A DNA stretch of 64,000 bases from Nilaparvata lugens (GCF_014356525.2 NC_052518.1:25755160-25819159); one strand, 5' to 3'. Counted from the stretch's first letter, positions 13,095 through 25,902 are shown. Made by a program: numbers and translations. Notes: generated by a model from the sequence alone, not told the origin.

Positions 13095-13385
13095 CTGTAA
13101 TGCAGGAGGTGTAGGTGGGCGAGGAGGAAGAGGAAGAGGAGGAGGTGGCGAAGGAGAAGGTAGAAGAGGGAGAGGAGGAGTTGAGGAGGAGGGGGAATAG
13201 TTGGAGGAGGAGGAAGAGTAGGGTGAGGAGGAGGAAGAGAAGGGTGGGGAGGAGTAGGTGGGGGAGAAGGAGGGGTTGATGAGGAGGTGAAGGAGGAGTA
13301 GTTGGGGGAGGAGGAGGAGTAGGTGGAGGGTTGAGGAGGTCAAGGAGGAGAAGGAGTAGGAGGAGGAGGAGGAAGCTTGAGTTAC
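13095..13385. repeat. Polypurine (GGA-rich) low-complexity tract
   Basis: Nearly 290 bp of the + strand is A/G only, built from irregular GAGGAG and GGAGGA units. The antisense Leu/Pro/Ser-rich open frames are a by-product of this composition and are not annotated as genes. Confidence 0.9.
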
Positions 13386-13659
13386 TATTCATCTCAAGTT
13401 TATAAACACTTCAAAGACTTCATATAGAATATTTATATATGGTTTAGTTTATAATAAAGGTTTGTGTTAAAGTTGGTGTCGTGTGAAAAGAGGTTTGAGC
13501 AAACTTGGCTCAAAGCCTTATTGTAATAAACCACTATCACAATAAACCTCGGTTTAGGACTATGATTTGAAATCCATATGTGATATGAATTTGGATTTAA
13601 CCTACCACATTGTGATGTATTATTATTTTGAAATTGATCAGCTGACTAGTAGTTCAATG

Positions 13660-13757
13660 AACAGTAGACCTCGCGCAGTTCAAAACCACAGCCTCTTGTA
13701 ATACTGTCCATCAGAGTGAATTATGTCCTGTCCTTACGTGTCCGTGTCCGTGTAGTT
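13660..13757 (+). repeat. Single arm of the 19658-20355 element family
   Basis: GTAGACCTCGCGCAGTT, then ACTGTCCATCAGAGT and ATGTCCTGTCC, matches the right arm of the element that ends at 20355. Only one arm is present here. Confidence 0.7.
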
Positions 13758-14141
13758 ATATAATAATTATAGTTTTACAATTAAAAAGGAAAACAGAAGA
13801 AAATAATAACGAACTTAATTAAATATTCTCAACGATTCAGTATAACTAATAAGATTAGAAGAGAACAGTATTTTAGTTAGATTCAGGTAAGTTAGTGAAG
13901 GGGTATAAAAAGGGGTATGAAAAATATGTTTATACAAAGAAATAAGAAACAGTTGAAAGAAGAAAGAGTTGGTAGAGCTCAAAAATAATAATTTAATCAA
14001 CAATTGAGCAGCATAATTTTTCACAAGATTTTTTTCACCAAGAAGTCTTTTTCTATTGCATGGAACATGGCAATTTTTCAAATTGCTGAAATCTGGCATG
14101 AATATTATTATTTAGAATTCCATATAATAAATTAAATGCTC

Positions 14142-14335
14142 TTAAGCTGCGTTTACACCAAAGTTATTAACAATATCTTGATAACTTAATCCTTATAGAT
14201 TTCATCAGATTGAACATAACTTATAGTTACACATGATGATCATATGAGTTTGTCAAGTTCCGTTCAATCTAATAGAATCTATAAGGATTGAGTTATTAGC
14301 ATTTTCTTAACAACTTTGGTGTAAACGTGGCTTAA
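14142..14335. mobile_element. TA-flanked MITE, copy 2
   Basis: It begins TTAAGCTGCGTTTACACC and ends with the inverse, GGTGTAAACGTGGCTTAA. The interior TTGTCAAGTTCCGTTCAATC and AATAGAATCTATAAGGA matches the copy at 11284. Same size class, about 190 bp, non-coding. Confidence 0.8.
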
Positions 14336-14701
14336 AGGATTTTCTGGTTTTTAAGTCTTGGACTTCAAATGTTGACCTCGAAGTTTCAGTGGAAAAGGAT
14401 ATTGGACAAAATGTTTCATACTTTTTCAAATAAAGATAACACAATAACCTTCCTGAATTTATTAAAAATCAATAAGAAGTCCTGAAGTCGGATAAAGAAT
14501 ATTATTTGCTAGTAGCAGTCACCGTGTCGAACTTAATATCTCTGCAAAATTTCATGACCATTGGTCGAACGGTCTAGGAGGAGTATCCCAACAAATAATA
14601 ACAATTTCATGTATAAGAGCTTTGCTCACCTTCGGCTCGCTCAGAAATTAGAAATGGAAAATTAAAAATTACATGGATAAGGCGGAGCACCTGCAATTCT
14701 T

Positions 14702-15020
14702 AAGGTGCGTACAGATATACGCGCAGCGAACATGAGCAATTCACTTTTAATCAGCTAATAATAATAATGTCGAGTTACCTGGCTGGCTCAGGTCTGGTGA
14801 CAGAGTTTTCAGGTCGCAACTGATCAATTTCAGGGCCTCTGACATGACCTAACGACTGCTTTTTAGGCAGCCGGGACCGATGACTTAACGTGTCCATCCG
14901 AAACAGCTGATGCCAAGCTTTTTATATCTGTATCTTTCTGTTTCTGTGAAAATACAGATATAGTCAGCTGATTAAAAGTGAATTGTTCATGTTCGCGGCG
15001 CGTATATCTGTACGCACCTT
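14702..15020. mobile_element. MITE with ~54-bp TIRs
   Basis: AAGGTGCGTACAGATATACG starts the element and its inverse ends it. The arms continue through GAACATGAGCAATTCACTTT. The interior holds GATCAATTTCAGGGCCT, also present near 50985, and the sequence around 14790-14830 matches 50242-50290 inverted. It shares dispersed repeat material with AMDHD1 intron 3. Confidence 0.75.
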
Positions 15021-16451
15021 CACAGATATGGCACTTGTGGCAGGTGATGATCTTACCAATGTCAATTTATATTATGAGCTTGATCAAAATTGTTGGAGTG
15101 GTTTTTGAGATAACCGCGGTTTTTTATATAATTTTGATAGAACTTTGAATCGCAACTATTATAAATGCTGAATAAATGCTATATTCTATGTTGAATTCAT
15201 CTGAATGCAGGTACTGCTGGTGGCGGACATACAGAGATTTTTACAAGTGCATCCTTCTTCTTTCTCCATTCCTCAACATTGTCACCAACTGTCGGCTTTC
15301 TTTCTACAAAATTCTTGGGAACCCTTCTATTGAAAATCTTTGAAATAATGTAGACTGTTTCAAATAGAAAAATATTAGCTATGGTACATTAGTATATGGT
15401 TGGTTGGATTCAGAGACAGAATTCTTTCAGACGTATGCCCCTTATTAGCTTCTGTGCTCATATTGTTGCATTAGTGCGCCAAAAGTCATCTTTATCGTTG
15501 TGGACACTGACGAATTTATTAACCTGCTTGGCCTTCCCCAACACTGTCCACAAGACAACATTGATTAGCATGACCATGCTCGTAGCACGGAGTGCCCTTT
15601 CTACTTTTTTGTTTGAAGAGTAGGGTATTCATTTCGGCGCCATTCGCTCTATGTCTGCTTCTCTTTATTCGAGACCATGACATGTGACTTGTATCTCCAT
15701 TATGGCATTTGTTTTTGACATCTTCACCCATCGACTAGCCGGTCTCACGTCAGCCTATATATATATATATATATATTATTATAAAGCCCACTTTCGATGT
15801 ATATATTATGTTTCAACTATTCGGTTATTAAACCACGTGAAAAAACTCATTCCTGGTGAATTTCTCAATCGATATTATTATGAAGAAAATTTTCTGCAGT
15901 CAATATTATATTTCACTCACACTCATTTATAGAAGTACAGATAATTGTAATAATAAGCATATTTTAATACTCTGTTTAGAGGTAGATAATATTCTTCAAT
16001 GTTGAATAGTCATAATGCTATATTATAATGCTGTAATTAAGCCTATTGAAGAATAACAAGATTACAGACACTATTGGTCAGTGTGAAGTTAGCAGAACAT
16101 TTGTCAGAAGTACATTAGAAAACGATAGTTCTGGATGCAGACACAATAGTTCTATAGTTCCTGATAGATATGAGCAATAGTTCCATTGATATAATGGAAA
16201 AAAATGATTTTGAAAGAATGCACTGCCAACTTCTAATAAAAATCCTATTCACCTCAGCAGTACACGTAGAAACGCTTTCATGACTGTTACAATAGGAGAT
16301 ATGAATGTATAAGAAGCCACTTACATGACTGGTGGGTTCCAATCTATTAGTCTATACCCTATTATAAGCTAAAATCTTATCTATTATAAGCTAAACTAAC
16401 GATCTATACAGTTTTCAACCAATTCCATTGATTAATGTGGTCTGTGGCTGG
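15021..16451. other. Non-coding sequence with a TA microsatellite
   Basis: Open frames of 70-80 codons occur here (for example 15396-15623 +), but none resembles a known protein and they overlap on opposite strands. A short TA repeat lies at about 15754-15777. Confidence 0.4.
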
Positions 16452-16860
16452 GGTATGAAGTTGGCCCGGATGAAAATTTGAAACTTCCAAATTTGATATT
16501 TAGAAACCTAAATAAATGTCAAATTTGTCAAAACAAACCTAAACTAACGCTAAACTAACGATCTAGACTATTTTCAACTAATTTTATGAAAATTCCCAGG
16601 CTGGTGTGAAGTTGGCCCGGAAAATTTGAAGTTTCCAAAAATTTGGTATTCAGAAACCTAAACAAACGTCAAATTTGTCAAAACAAATTTAAACCAACGA
16701 TCTAGACTATTTTCAACTAATTTTATGAAAATTTCCGGGCTAGTGTGAAGTTGGCCCGGAAAAATTGAAACTTTCAAATTTGGTATTTAGAAACCCAAAC
16801 AAACGTCAAATTTGTTAAAACAAACCTAAACTAACGCTAAACTAATGATTTATAACACTT
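16452..16860 (+). repeat. Three-copy tandem repeat, ~140-150-bp unit
   Basis: Each unit begins GAAGTTGGCCCGG (about 16456, 16608 and 16747). It continues with a TTGAAACTTCCAAATTTG-like block and CAAATTTGTCAAAACAAA, and between units CTAGACTATTTTCAACTAAT. Copies differ by small changes. Confidence 0.8.
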
Positions 16861-17937
16861 TCATTGAGAGGGCTGACATCATCTGGGCCAACTTCGCAGA
16901 CGTGCTAACTTCTGTTGAGAGCGTACCATGTACTTGTCGAGCGGAAATTATGAGGTAATATGATGGATGAACGTAATATGATGGCATGATGCGTTATCCT
17001 ATTGGAATTCATCATATTTTAAAAATAGTTCTTCTCTGGAGGCTGCAAAGGACCTGGCTACTTACAACCATTCCGTCTTCTGGCAGCATCTTAGTTGAGC
17101 CCAAATTATGAAAGTTTAATGTGATAGCTGAAGACTTGATTCATAAATTCTCATCACAGTTTCCTTCAATAATTCTTACCTGGGGCAGCAAAGGACCTCA
17201 TTACCTACATCCTTCTCCTCCGCTGACAGCATGATTTTTGATCCCAAACTATGAAAATGGTATAGAACTGAAGCCCAGAATTGTTTTCATTGATTCACAC
17301 TTTTTTCCAATCTGGACGTAGTGGAGCTGGCCTGCCAAATTTGAAAACTTTTAAAGTCTCTCACGGTTGAATTTTTTGAGACAAATTATGAGAATAGTAT
17401 AGGAATGGGCTCCATCGAATGAGACCAATATGAAAAATATTCAATATCACTTTATTTATGAATCTATAAAAGATATTAAATACTTCACACAGACACATAA
17501 ATACATAATGCAGAATTCAAATAAAGTTCAGCATGATAATACAATTCAATAATTTGATAGTAGATGGTAAGGGAAAAAACCACTGGCGTGAGATGACTCT
17601 TGATCGCCAGTGTGAGTAGGAAAAAAATTAAATTTAAAGTTCTCTGAAATATCTTATACTAAACTACGGAACTCTCTTCCTTATTCATATTTTATACAGT
17701 GTATACAGGATATAGAACACATTATTCCATGGGAAATCGGATAAGAGAATAAGAAGTAATTTTGTCAATAACTTTACTATAAATAGTTACTATAATGACT
17801 CAATTTTTCCATTTTCTAACGTTTTACTTGAAAAAGTGAGTAATTTTCGGTTAAATTTTGCATTTGAGTAAAACATCACGTTCAATAAATGACTCACATC
17901 TCTATTCAAACAGTTGAAAATGTTGTCTGATAGTCTA
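16861..17937. other. AT-rich sequence, no gene seen
   Basis: No exon-like open frame and no clear element ends are visible on either strand. Confidence 0.4.
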
Positions 17938-18062
17938 CACTATTTTTAGTTGTAATCCTCGCCTGATAATTTTGAAAGCTTGTAGAACTTCTTGATCTGA
18001 CGGATTCTTCTCTTCAGATTCGTCACAGTCATCATCATCATCATCATCAGCTCCAAGAATTG
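17938..18062 (-). pseudogene. Possible C-terminal transposase fragment (Tigger/pogo-like)
   Basis: The - strand encodes an Asp-rich run followed by NPSDQEVLQAFKIIRRGLQ and a stop soon after. An acidic linker followed by an E-ALxxIRR-type helix at the very C-terminus is typical of pogo/Tigger transposases. The match is short and no DDE core lies nearby, so this could be chance or an exon of an unknown gene. Confidence 0.25.
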
Positions 18063-18567
18063 AAATGTGTGACAAAAGCAGAAGGATGGGAAAGTCCTGT
18101 CTACCTGCCTGTTCTACGAATGACAGGTTTTTGAAATTATATTTCCAGTAACTTGCATTCAATTTCCAACATGTGTTTCAAACTCTATTCACTGTTTACC
18201 ATCCTATCTTCTCCCTACCTGAACTTGTCATTATTTTTAGTTTATTGACCTTTCTGCTGAAACTAAACAATTCTGACTGTTGGCTTCTTATTCACACTAC
18301 ATTTTGTATGTTGAAGTGAAGAGAGATAACTTTGTAGTTGAGAGGTCCAAAATTCGTTATAGAAGAAAATAAGGAGCCAAAATTCTGAAATGTCATGGGA
18401 CAAGGTAAAAATATTTGTTGCTTAGAAGAATTTATTAAGTGGTGGCTTGTTATAGAGAGGCTCGACTGTATAGCAATTTGAATATAGTGTGCTTGTATAA
18501 ACTGTATAGCAATAGGCCTATATAGATGTAGTAAATAATATATAATAAACAATATATAGGAACATAA

Positions 18568-19380
18568 TTGACCGAGCAAAGTGAGGTCTAAGATTTAAGT
18601 CGACAGTTTTGCATTTCTCTTTATGTTTATAATTATGTTCCGCATTTACGGCGAAACGCGGTAATAGATTTTCATGAAATTTGACAGGTACCTTTTTAAG
18701 TTGTGGGTCAACGTATATACAAGGCTTTTGAAAATTTTGCATTTCAAGGATAATATAAATGGAATAGGCGCATCCTTCATACACCAATATTAGAGTAAAA
18801 ATCACACTAGAATATTATTCATCATAGATCAGCTGTTGAGAGAATTATAAATTGCATGCAATGACGCAAGCAATTTAATATATCAATGTAAATTGAAGAA
18901 AAACAGCTGTTGTTCGATTAATATCATCGATTAAATCTTCGTTGAATAAATGATTAAACGTAGGATCTCATAGGCCAGCTCAGAAAATTATGAGCTGCAT
19001 AATCACGTCTCCGTGGTTGGAAACCCACCTGAAATTTCGATCATAAGTAAAACTGCAGGTCTATCAATTGACTGAGCGAAGTGAGGTCTAAGATTCAAGT
19101 CGACGGTTTGGCATTTCTCTTTATGTTTAAATGTTCATATGTTGCGCATTTACGACGAAACTCGGTAATAGATTTTCATGCAATTTGACAGATATTCCTT
19201 TTCAAATTGTGCGTCGACGTATATACAAGGTTTTTGGAAATTTCAAGGATAATATAAAAGGAAAAAGGAGCCTCCTTCGTACGCCAATATATTAGAGTAA
19301 AAATCAGACTATAGAATTATTCATCATAAATCAGCTGTTGAGTGGATTATAATATAAATTGCATGCCATGACGCTTATCT
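18568..19380 (+). repeat. Two direct copies of a ~300-bp dispersed repeat
   Basis: Copies at about 18568-18880 and 19066-19380 share GAGGTCTAAGATT, AAGTCGAC, TTTGCATTTCTCTTTATGTTT-type blocks, GGTAATAGATTTTCATG and GTATATACAAGG. The order is the same and identity is roughly 85%. Neither copy encodes a protein I recognise. Confidence 0.8.
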
Positions 19381-19657
19381 CAATGTAACTTGGGAAAGAA
19401 ATCATCAGCTGTGTAGACTATTGATTGCATGCCTCATTGAATGCAATTTTTATGCACTATTAAATGAATTATTGATTGCGTGCAATAACGCATGCAATTA
19501 ATAACTAAAATACCATAGTATTGGCTCTCAAATTTTCTCTGCTTTGAACTCGGGCTGTCCTGTTGCCAGTATGTCTTGAAGGAGATTAGCTTTTGATGTT
19601 AGCATTTTTGATACACCAACCCGAACAACCATTAGCCGTTTTCACACCGATATCTTG

Positions 19658-20355
19658 CCGACACGACACAACAGGATAGAATTTACTCTGATGGACAGTA
19701 TATGAGGAGGCTGCGGTTTATAAACTGTGCGAGGTCTACTGTTCACAGAACTACTAGTATTATACTTCGGTCAAACCAAGTCTACACATATAATAACATA
19801 ATATATGTTAACATAATAGGTTCTTGTTGATTGTTGCTCATGCTTGAGAATATTAGCAATTTTTGTAAATTCGATTGATTGATCCAGCGCATGTGCATTA
19901 CTTCAAAGTATTAGCAATTATTTTAAGTTTAGGTTTCTCTGAACCACGCAGCGTTATTGTGGGCTCTGTCAACCGTGATATGCGAAAATCACGCGTGTGT
20001 GATAAAAAAGTGGGTGTTTTCTCTGACAGCAACCTCGCAGCGCGCGATTATATTTTCAGTCATAGGCAACATAGATGTCCAACATGTTGCTGTAGCTAAT
20101 GATCTATCAATGAATTTTGTAAATGAAAACCCATTGAACTTTTTATTGACTGGGGATAAGAAGGGTTTTCTATAATTGTGATTACCAGGCATCTGTTTGA
20201 TAAAGATACCAAGTTTAGGGAATATTTTAGGCTTTCAATACATTTTGTTTTATGAGGTACTGTTCTGTGAATAGTAGACCTCGCGCAGTTATAAACCACA
20301 GCCTCCTCTAATACTGTCCATCAGAGTAAATTCTGTCCTGTGCTGTTGTGTCAGT
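19658..20355. mobile_element. ~700-bp non-autonomous element with ~95-bp TIRs
   Basis: The left arm (CGACACGACACAACAGGATA ... GTGCGAGGTCTACTGTTCAC) is the inverse of the right arm (GAATAGTAGACCTCGCGCAG ... CTGTTGTGTCAG). The interior has only short open frames and shares a GCATTACTTCAAAGTATTAG block with the tandem repeat at 21710. Confidence 0.75.
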
Positions 20356-21272
20356 GGCATATCCAGGGGGGATATGAGGATGTATCCCCCCCCCCAGCGA
20401 AATGAGACCTACATTTATTTCGTGGCCCATTCAGCAACTACTTAGTTAGCTTTCTTTATATTGTATGAGTCGAACAAATATCTAGGAGATGAGAGAATAG
20501 CACAATGATAATTATGAAATTATAAGCTAGACAGTGAATGGTCTAGTATATATATGGACTGAGATAGCATGAAAATAAAAAGATAGCACTTTAAAGTGAG
20601 TCAATTTTGTTACTTTTCACCATCTATTATTTTGAAGAAATTCAATGTAGCTTATATTTTTTCAGAGTTGATCATAGTTTATTGAGTTTCAAGTATGTGG
20701 TTGAGAAGACAAGTATGGCCACCTATAGTATATCCTATAGTATAGTTCATATCCTTAAACAATGCACCAGCAGCTTCTTCTACCCTTAAAATTTCCCGGT
20801 TATGATAAATGGGGGTAGCCTAATTTCCATCGTTAACAGGGGAGATACATCCCTGAATATTTGGGAAAATTGTTTATTCCTCTCCCCTAGAAAAAATTCA
20901 AGTTCAAGAACTGAAGTAAAAATTATGAAAAATTGATCAAAACAGTTAATGAAAAGTATCTAATTATGATTTTGGTATTATTTATGCTTCCTTTCTGTTT
21001 TATTATTTTATACTTTTGTTTATAAAATTATGTATTCTCTTTTATTCGTTTTGAATATGTATTTGTTGTATGGCAAATAAATGATTTGATTTGAATCAAG
21101 TTGAAACCTATTAGCATTATTATTTTTTGGAACAATTGAATTACTATTAAAATTCTTGAGTGCGCGACGCAGAGGGAATTACAGAGATTGCGCGCGTGAA
21201 GTCAGAGAAAACACTTCCCTAGCAATAGCTGCAGCAGACTTTTGCGTGATTACGTCAAGAGAAACCTAGGCT
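20356..21272. other. Non-coding sequence with a poly-C run
   Basis: A C homopolymer interrupts CCAGGGGG-like sequence near 20385-20396. No coding potential or element ends are clear. Confidence 0.4.
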
Positions 21273-21709
21273 TTAAGGCCCTTGTTATACGGACAGAAAA
21301 AACGCCGACGCTGAACTAACAATTCAGTGCTGTTATACGAGCAGCAATAACGCCGCGTCGTCGACGCCAGGGAGCTGTTATACGAGCAGCAAACACGCCG
21401 CGGCAGGCTCCGAGGGAGCCAATAGGGAGAAGTGTACGCCCGGAGGAGTATGGTGGGGGGGGGGAAGTACGGATCTGCCGCGTAAAAGCTGCCCGTATAA
21501 CAGTACTCGCGTCATTTCTATCGCGTTTTTTCTGCCAATTTTACCGGTCCGGTCGCGTTGTCGACGCTGACGCCGGGTTTACAGGGTCCGACGCGACAGA
21601 TAAAACGTTCGTATAACTTGCACACAGTGACGTCCATTGCTCGGTAGGCTTGGTGTCTACGTGGCGAAAAATCTGTCGCGTTTTTTCTGTTCGTATAACA
21701 TGGGCCTAA
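21273..21709. mobile_element. GC-rich MITE with ~33-bp TIRs
   Basis: Left TTAAGGCCCTTGTTATACG and right CGTATAACATGGGCCTAA are inverted copies that continue through ACAGAAAAAACGC. The interior is strikingly GC- and CpG-rich against an AT-rich background. It holds repeated TGTTATACGAGCAGC motifs (about 21332 and 21373). Non-coding. Confidence 0.75.
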
Positions 21710-21860
21710 TGTAGTGGCTAGTCGCGCATGTAAATTCTATTGGTCGATCCAGCGCACGCGCATTACTTCAAAGTATTAGCAATTTTGAAATGTAATGGCT
21801 AGTTGCGCGTGTAAATTCTATTGGTCGATCTAGCGCATGCGCATTACTTCAAAGTATTCA
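21710..21860 (+). repeat. Tandem repeat, 81-bp period
   Basis: Two copies start at 21710 and 21791 (TGTAGTGGCTAGT and TGTAATGGCTAGT). Both contain GTAAATTCTATTGGTCGAT and GCGCATTACTTCAAAGTATT. Part of the unit also occurs in the element at 19658-20355. Confidence 0.85.
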
Positions 21861-23932
21861 TAGTGGAATTGTGGAACACTAGGAACATCAAGGCCATCTC
21901 TGTTTACTGTCGATCGGCTCTCCCATCGAACAGTTGGGGTTCCCCATAATCAGTGCCTACTAAAGATCTACATGGCCAGAACATACAGCCGATCAGCTGT
22001 TCAAAAGCGTACACTTCAACCCGTGTTTACATTGAAATCCCTATGTCGAGTGGAATTTTTCATGAATAAATGCTAATAATTCAACTGATAACTACTTTTT
22101 CGAAAAAAGGGCTCTTGTTTTATTTTACCAATATAATTTTTGTCCTTCATCATGAATTTCAAGGGTAGTAATCATTGAGTTCTCTTAATATTCTTAGTTA
22201 TTGGTTAACCAATTTGTAGGTTAGCCTTGTTTTAAATTAGCTTTTTCAAATTCAAACACGTATTTCAATTATTGTCAAAAAATATAGTGTAAAGTTGAGT
22301 TGCTTGAGCTTTGAATTAGGTCTACCTATTGTTTTTTTCAATTTTGATTACAGTATTGCTCAATTTCTATGAGAGGAATTATAATCACGGCTTTTGTAGT
22401 ATGCTAATATTTATAGCTTTATTACATTTAAGGAATTTTTAGATAAAACATAATTTTTTTGAAAAGGTAAATAGGTAGGCTATCACTCATTTTATTATAT
22501 AAGTCACTATTGGAATAAGAATTCTTCTCAAATCATAACAAGAATGGCTTGAAATAGAAAACTTTTGCAGTGTTGGTTATCTTTAGTATTAAAACAGAAC
22601 ATACATTACGGTATTTCTAACAATATTATTATAAACGAAAATATGTGATCAATGATTAGATTATACTGCTAGCTTACTCAGTAAAGGATTTTAATATTCA
22701 GCCTGATCCAGTAACTTACATATCATTTTTATCTAATCTGTTTCTACTCTTAACAGAGTTTGACACAATTTGAAATTTGACGATTCCCCGATCCAAGACT
22801 GTGAGGAATACATCTTACTCATCGGAAGTAAGTACCGGTAAGTAGTGTTCTTTATGGGTTATGGCTGATCGATACAGAGTAAATAATAATTTGTTGTAGA
22901 GTGAGATATCAGAGTTCTTGTATTTATATCATAATGTAAGACCATGTCATATCATGAAAAATCTATGTATATTCTTCAATAGTGCTAATGAACCAATGCT
23001 ATGTTTATTGACGCTCTGGTAGGATACTACTTGAAAGATTTATCCTTGGTCACAAAAGTAATAATATGAATAATATCCTGAAACATGAGAATAAGGTATG
23101 ATCACATTGAATGGGTATGTGCAAATTTTCGTCGAATCATGCATGACCCTAAAAACAAAATTTGAAAAATGCTATTGAAACATGTTGTTCACACTGAACG
23201 CAACCAAGTGCATGCTTACAGTGTGAGTGTTCCTCTTGCTCTTTTCAGATATTGTACGTTTCTCATCTGCAAGCTTGGTTATGCATAATTAAGCGCGCTC
23301 TTGCACAAATTATATTAATATTTATGATGGTCTCTTCTAACATGCAAAGGCTAGAGTCCCCCAGCTGAGTTAAGATTATCTGCTAAATGGCAGGGGTATC
23401 ATTATAGCGCAATTAATAATCCAATTCAGTGTTGCTATAAATTTGTCATTTCATTCCTTGAACTGTTATTTCATATTATGCTAAAAAATTGTATAAAATT
23501 TGAACATTTTCTGCTCATTAGATTTTGAAAATGCTGATAAAACACAGATAAACACTGGAAACGCCAATATCTAGCACACCTTCTAGGCCCTGCAATAGCC
23601 TACATAACTAATACACCTCAAGTTACCTGAAATTTTGTACCAAACGTAAGAATTCTCTCTTGAATTTTCAAAAAGCTAAGAAAACGCTGGTAAGAGCAAA
23701 AAAATCGCCTATTCTGGGCGATATAGAAGTCAATAAGGTTTAGCTATTTTGAATTTCTAGACCCTATAACTGAACTTGTATTCAACATTTTTCTGTCAAT
23801 TCTTGAAAAAGCGCATACCGTATTGGCCATCTTTGAATTTTTTTTCAATTACGGTCTCAGTCACTACACCTCTGTGTTTACGGAGGTACGGTAGTGTCTT
23901 AGTGCGCCTCTAGAAGGTTGAACATTAACTAT

Positions 23933-24104
23933 ATTTCATTTTGATAACTTTAAAGTGAAAAAACACTCATATTCTTTTGGTGTGGCGACTACCGTTTCGA
24001 GTTTCTGTTCGGCTTGAGAATGTACAACACACCAGCACTAAACGGTCGTCGTTACACCAAAAGAATGTGTTTTTTCAGTTTAAAGTTATGAAAATACAAA
24101 ATAA
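23933..24104. mobile_element. MITE-like foldback nested in the 3.3-kb element
   Basis: The arms share TAACTTTAAAGTGAAAAAAC and its near inverse, then CATTCTTTTGGTGT and CG-AC-ACCGTTT, with a loop of about 50 bp. Confidence 0.7.
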
Positions 24105-24628
24105 TTTGTAATAATATTGGTAAAAAATATGGATAATCAACAACAAATCAACTGAAACACGACTTTCTTACTTATCTGGGTGAGTAAATAGATTAATGGG
24201 TAGAAGAATGAGTGTCATTTTACTTCTACCTAATATATATTAATATAAAATATAATGTCAAATAACTGATATGTTTATACTTCATTCAGTTTTGAAGCTC
24301 TGCTATTCGAATTACAGCACGATCTTTAATAACTTCTGCTTTATTAATTAGCCACGGTTGTGGGATCAGAGGAAACACATACCGTAATTCAAAACACTAC
24401 TAGCAGTTTTAATGATTCTAAACTTTGAAGAAAGTATAGGTATATACAGTAGCTCAATTGAAATATTATTCATGATTGTAAATGTCATAATGTCAATAAA
24501 AAAATTACGGTGTTAAACTATACAGCTAATTTTGTAGACCTACCAGGGTACGCTATTTTATAAGTTGTAACTCATTCTCTATTAAATGTATGCCAGCTAT
24601 GAATCATATTAAGTCTAAAAAAGCTTTG

Positions 24629-24629
<1 letters not shown>

Positions 24630-24704
<75 letters not shown>

Positions 24705-24706
24705 AA
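24630..24706. repeat. TA/TG microsatellite
   Basis: About 60 bp of TA dinucleotides is followed by a short GTGTGTGTG run. The Ile/Tyr open frame across it is an artefact. Confidence 0.95.
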
Positions 24707-25902
24707 TATTTATCCTACACGATTCAAAATCAACACTTTTTACTTGAAAGTTTTGAAAAAATAATGAATTTAGTCTTAAACTCCAGAATAGAGTTGAGCG
24801 CACCCGTAAATACATTGTACTTAAATTCGTTAAAAAAGAAACTAATTTAGATTATCAACAATGTTTTTATAATTTATTGTTGATCAATAACATGATAATT
24901 TTTATTTATGAACCATGACTCGGCTAAACTTAATACTTTTGTAAAAGAAGTAAGTTTGAATTTGAATAAGCTATCTTGAAACATGTAACCTACAAATTGG
25001 TTAACCAATAACTAAAAATATTAATATAATTCAATGATTACTACCCTTGAAATTTATGATGTAGGTTAAAATTTGAATTGGAAAAATAAAATAACAAGTC
25101 ATTATTTCAAAAAAGTGATATCAGTTGAATTATTAACGTTTATTCACGAAAAATTCCATTCGACATAGGGTTTTCAATGTAAACACGGGTTGAAATGTAC
25201 GCTTTTGAACAGCTGATCACCTGATGGTTCTAGCCTTGTAGTTTCGTAAGCAATGATATAATATCTCGTGCTAAAATACCACAATGGCGGCCTTCAATTT
25301 CAAGTAAGAGCTATCATTGGGAAGGCATAGGCATTGTGGCATGGGCGCCGACTTATCAAAAACTTTGGGTGGGCTCAATTGCACCGGGGGGTCTGGGTAT
25401 GGAATACCCCCCAGGAACAGGGGGGGTCCGGGGGTACTCCCCCGGAAATTTTTTGAAATTTTAAGGTGCTCAGAAGCATTTTTAGGCTATCTTTTTACTT
25501 ACTCAGTATTAATAAACCAGGGAAAAAAACCTCAAAACACAATACAATTTGTTTGGATGATGAGTAACAATCAAGTTTTGACTAAAATAAAATAAAAAAT
25601 TGCTTTTTATTGAGCATATAAAATTTGTTTGAAGTATTTTTTCAACTTTTTAAGTGAAGATTGCTCATTGTTTTTGTTCTCTTATAACAACATTAAAAGT
25701 GTAATTAACAGTAAACCAATCAACTTCATGTATAAGTATAAATAATAGGTCCATCGCCTGTTATGAAACCTAGGCCTATTGAAAAATTTTGTTCTCAACT
25801 TAGCTCTTTAATAGGATAATTTGCTTAGAATTCAAAGTTAGAAAATCAAGTATGGATGAAAAAATAGGTAACAAAACTAACTGTTACTAAGAGGTTCAAA
25901 AG

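Larger units (their letters stand above)
21974..25235. mobile_element. 3.3-kb element with ~265-bp TIRs and no transposase
   Basis: The left end GGCCAGAACATACAGCCGAT and the right end, the inverse of GGCTAGAACCATCAGGTGAT, lead into long arms. These share GATCAGCTGTTCAAAAGCG, AACCCGTGTTTACATTGAAA and AACCAATTTGTAGGTTA-type blocks. Interior sequence has no frame over about 66 codons. It holds a smaller foldback (23933-24104) and a TA microsatellite. Long TIRs without coding capacity suggest a non-autonomous or foldback-type element. A lone end fragment is at 51075-51107. Confidence 0.7.

Noticed and set aside
13072..13392. Leu/Pro/Ser-rich antisense open frames
   Set aside because: They are the translation of a polypurine tract and have no complex sequence.
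15396..15932. Overlapping 70-82-codon frames on both strands
   Set aside because: Ordinary length for chance frames in this region, with mutually overlapping antisense frames and a TA repeat.
16452..16860. CRISPR-like array
   Set aside because: Only three long imperfect tandem units with no regular spacers, in a eukaryotic genome.
24615..24815. Ile/Tyr repeat peptide
   Set aside because: Translation of a TA microsatellite.
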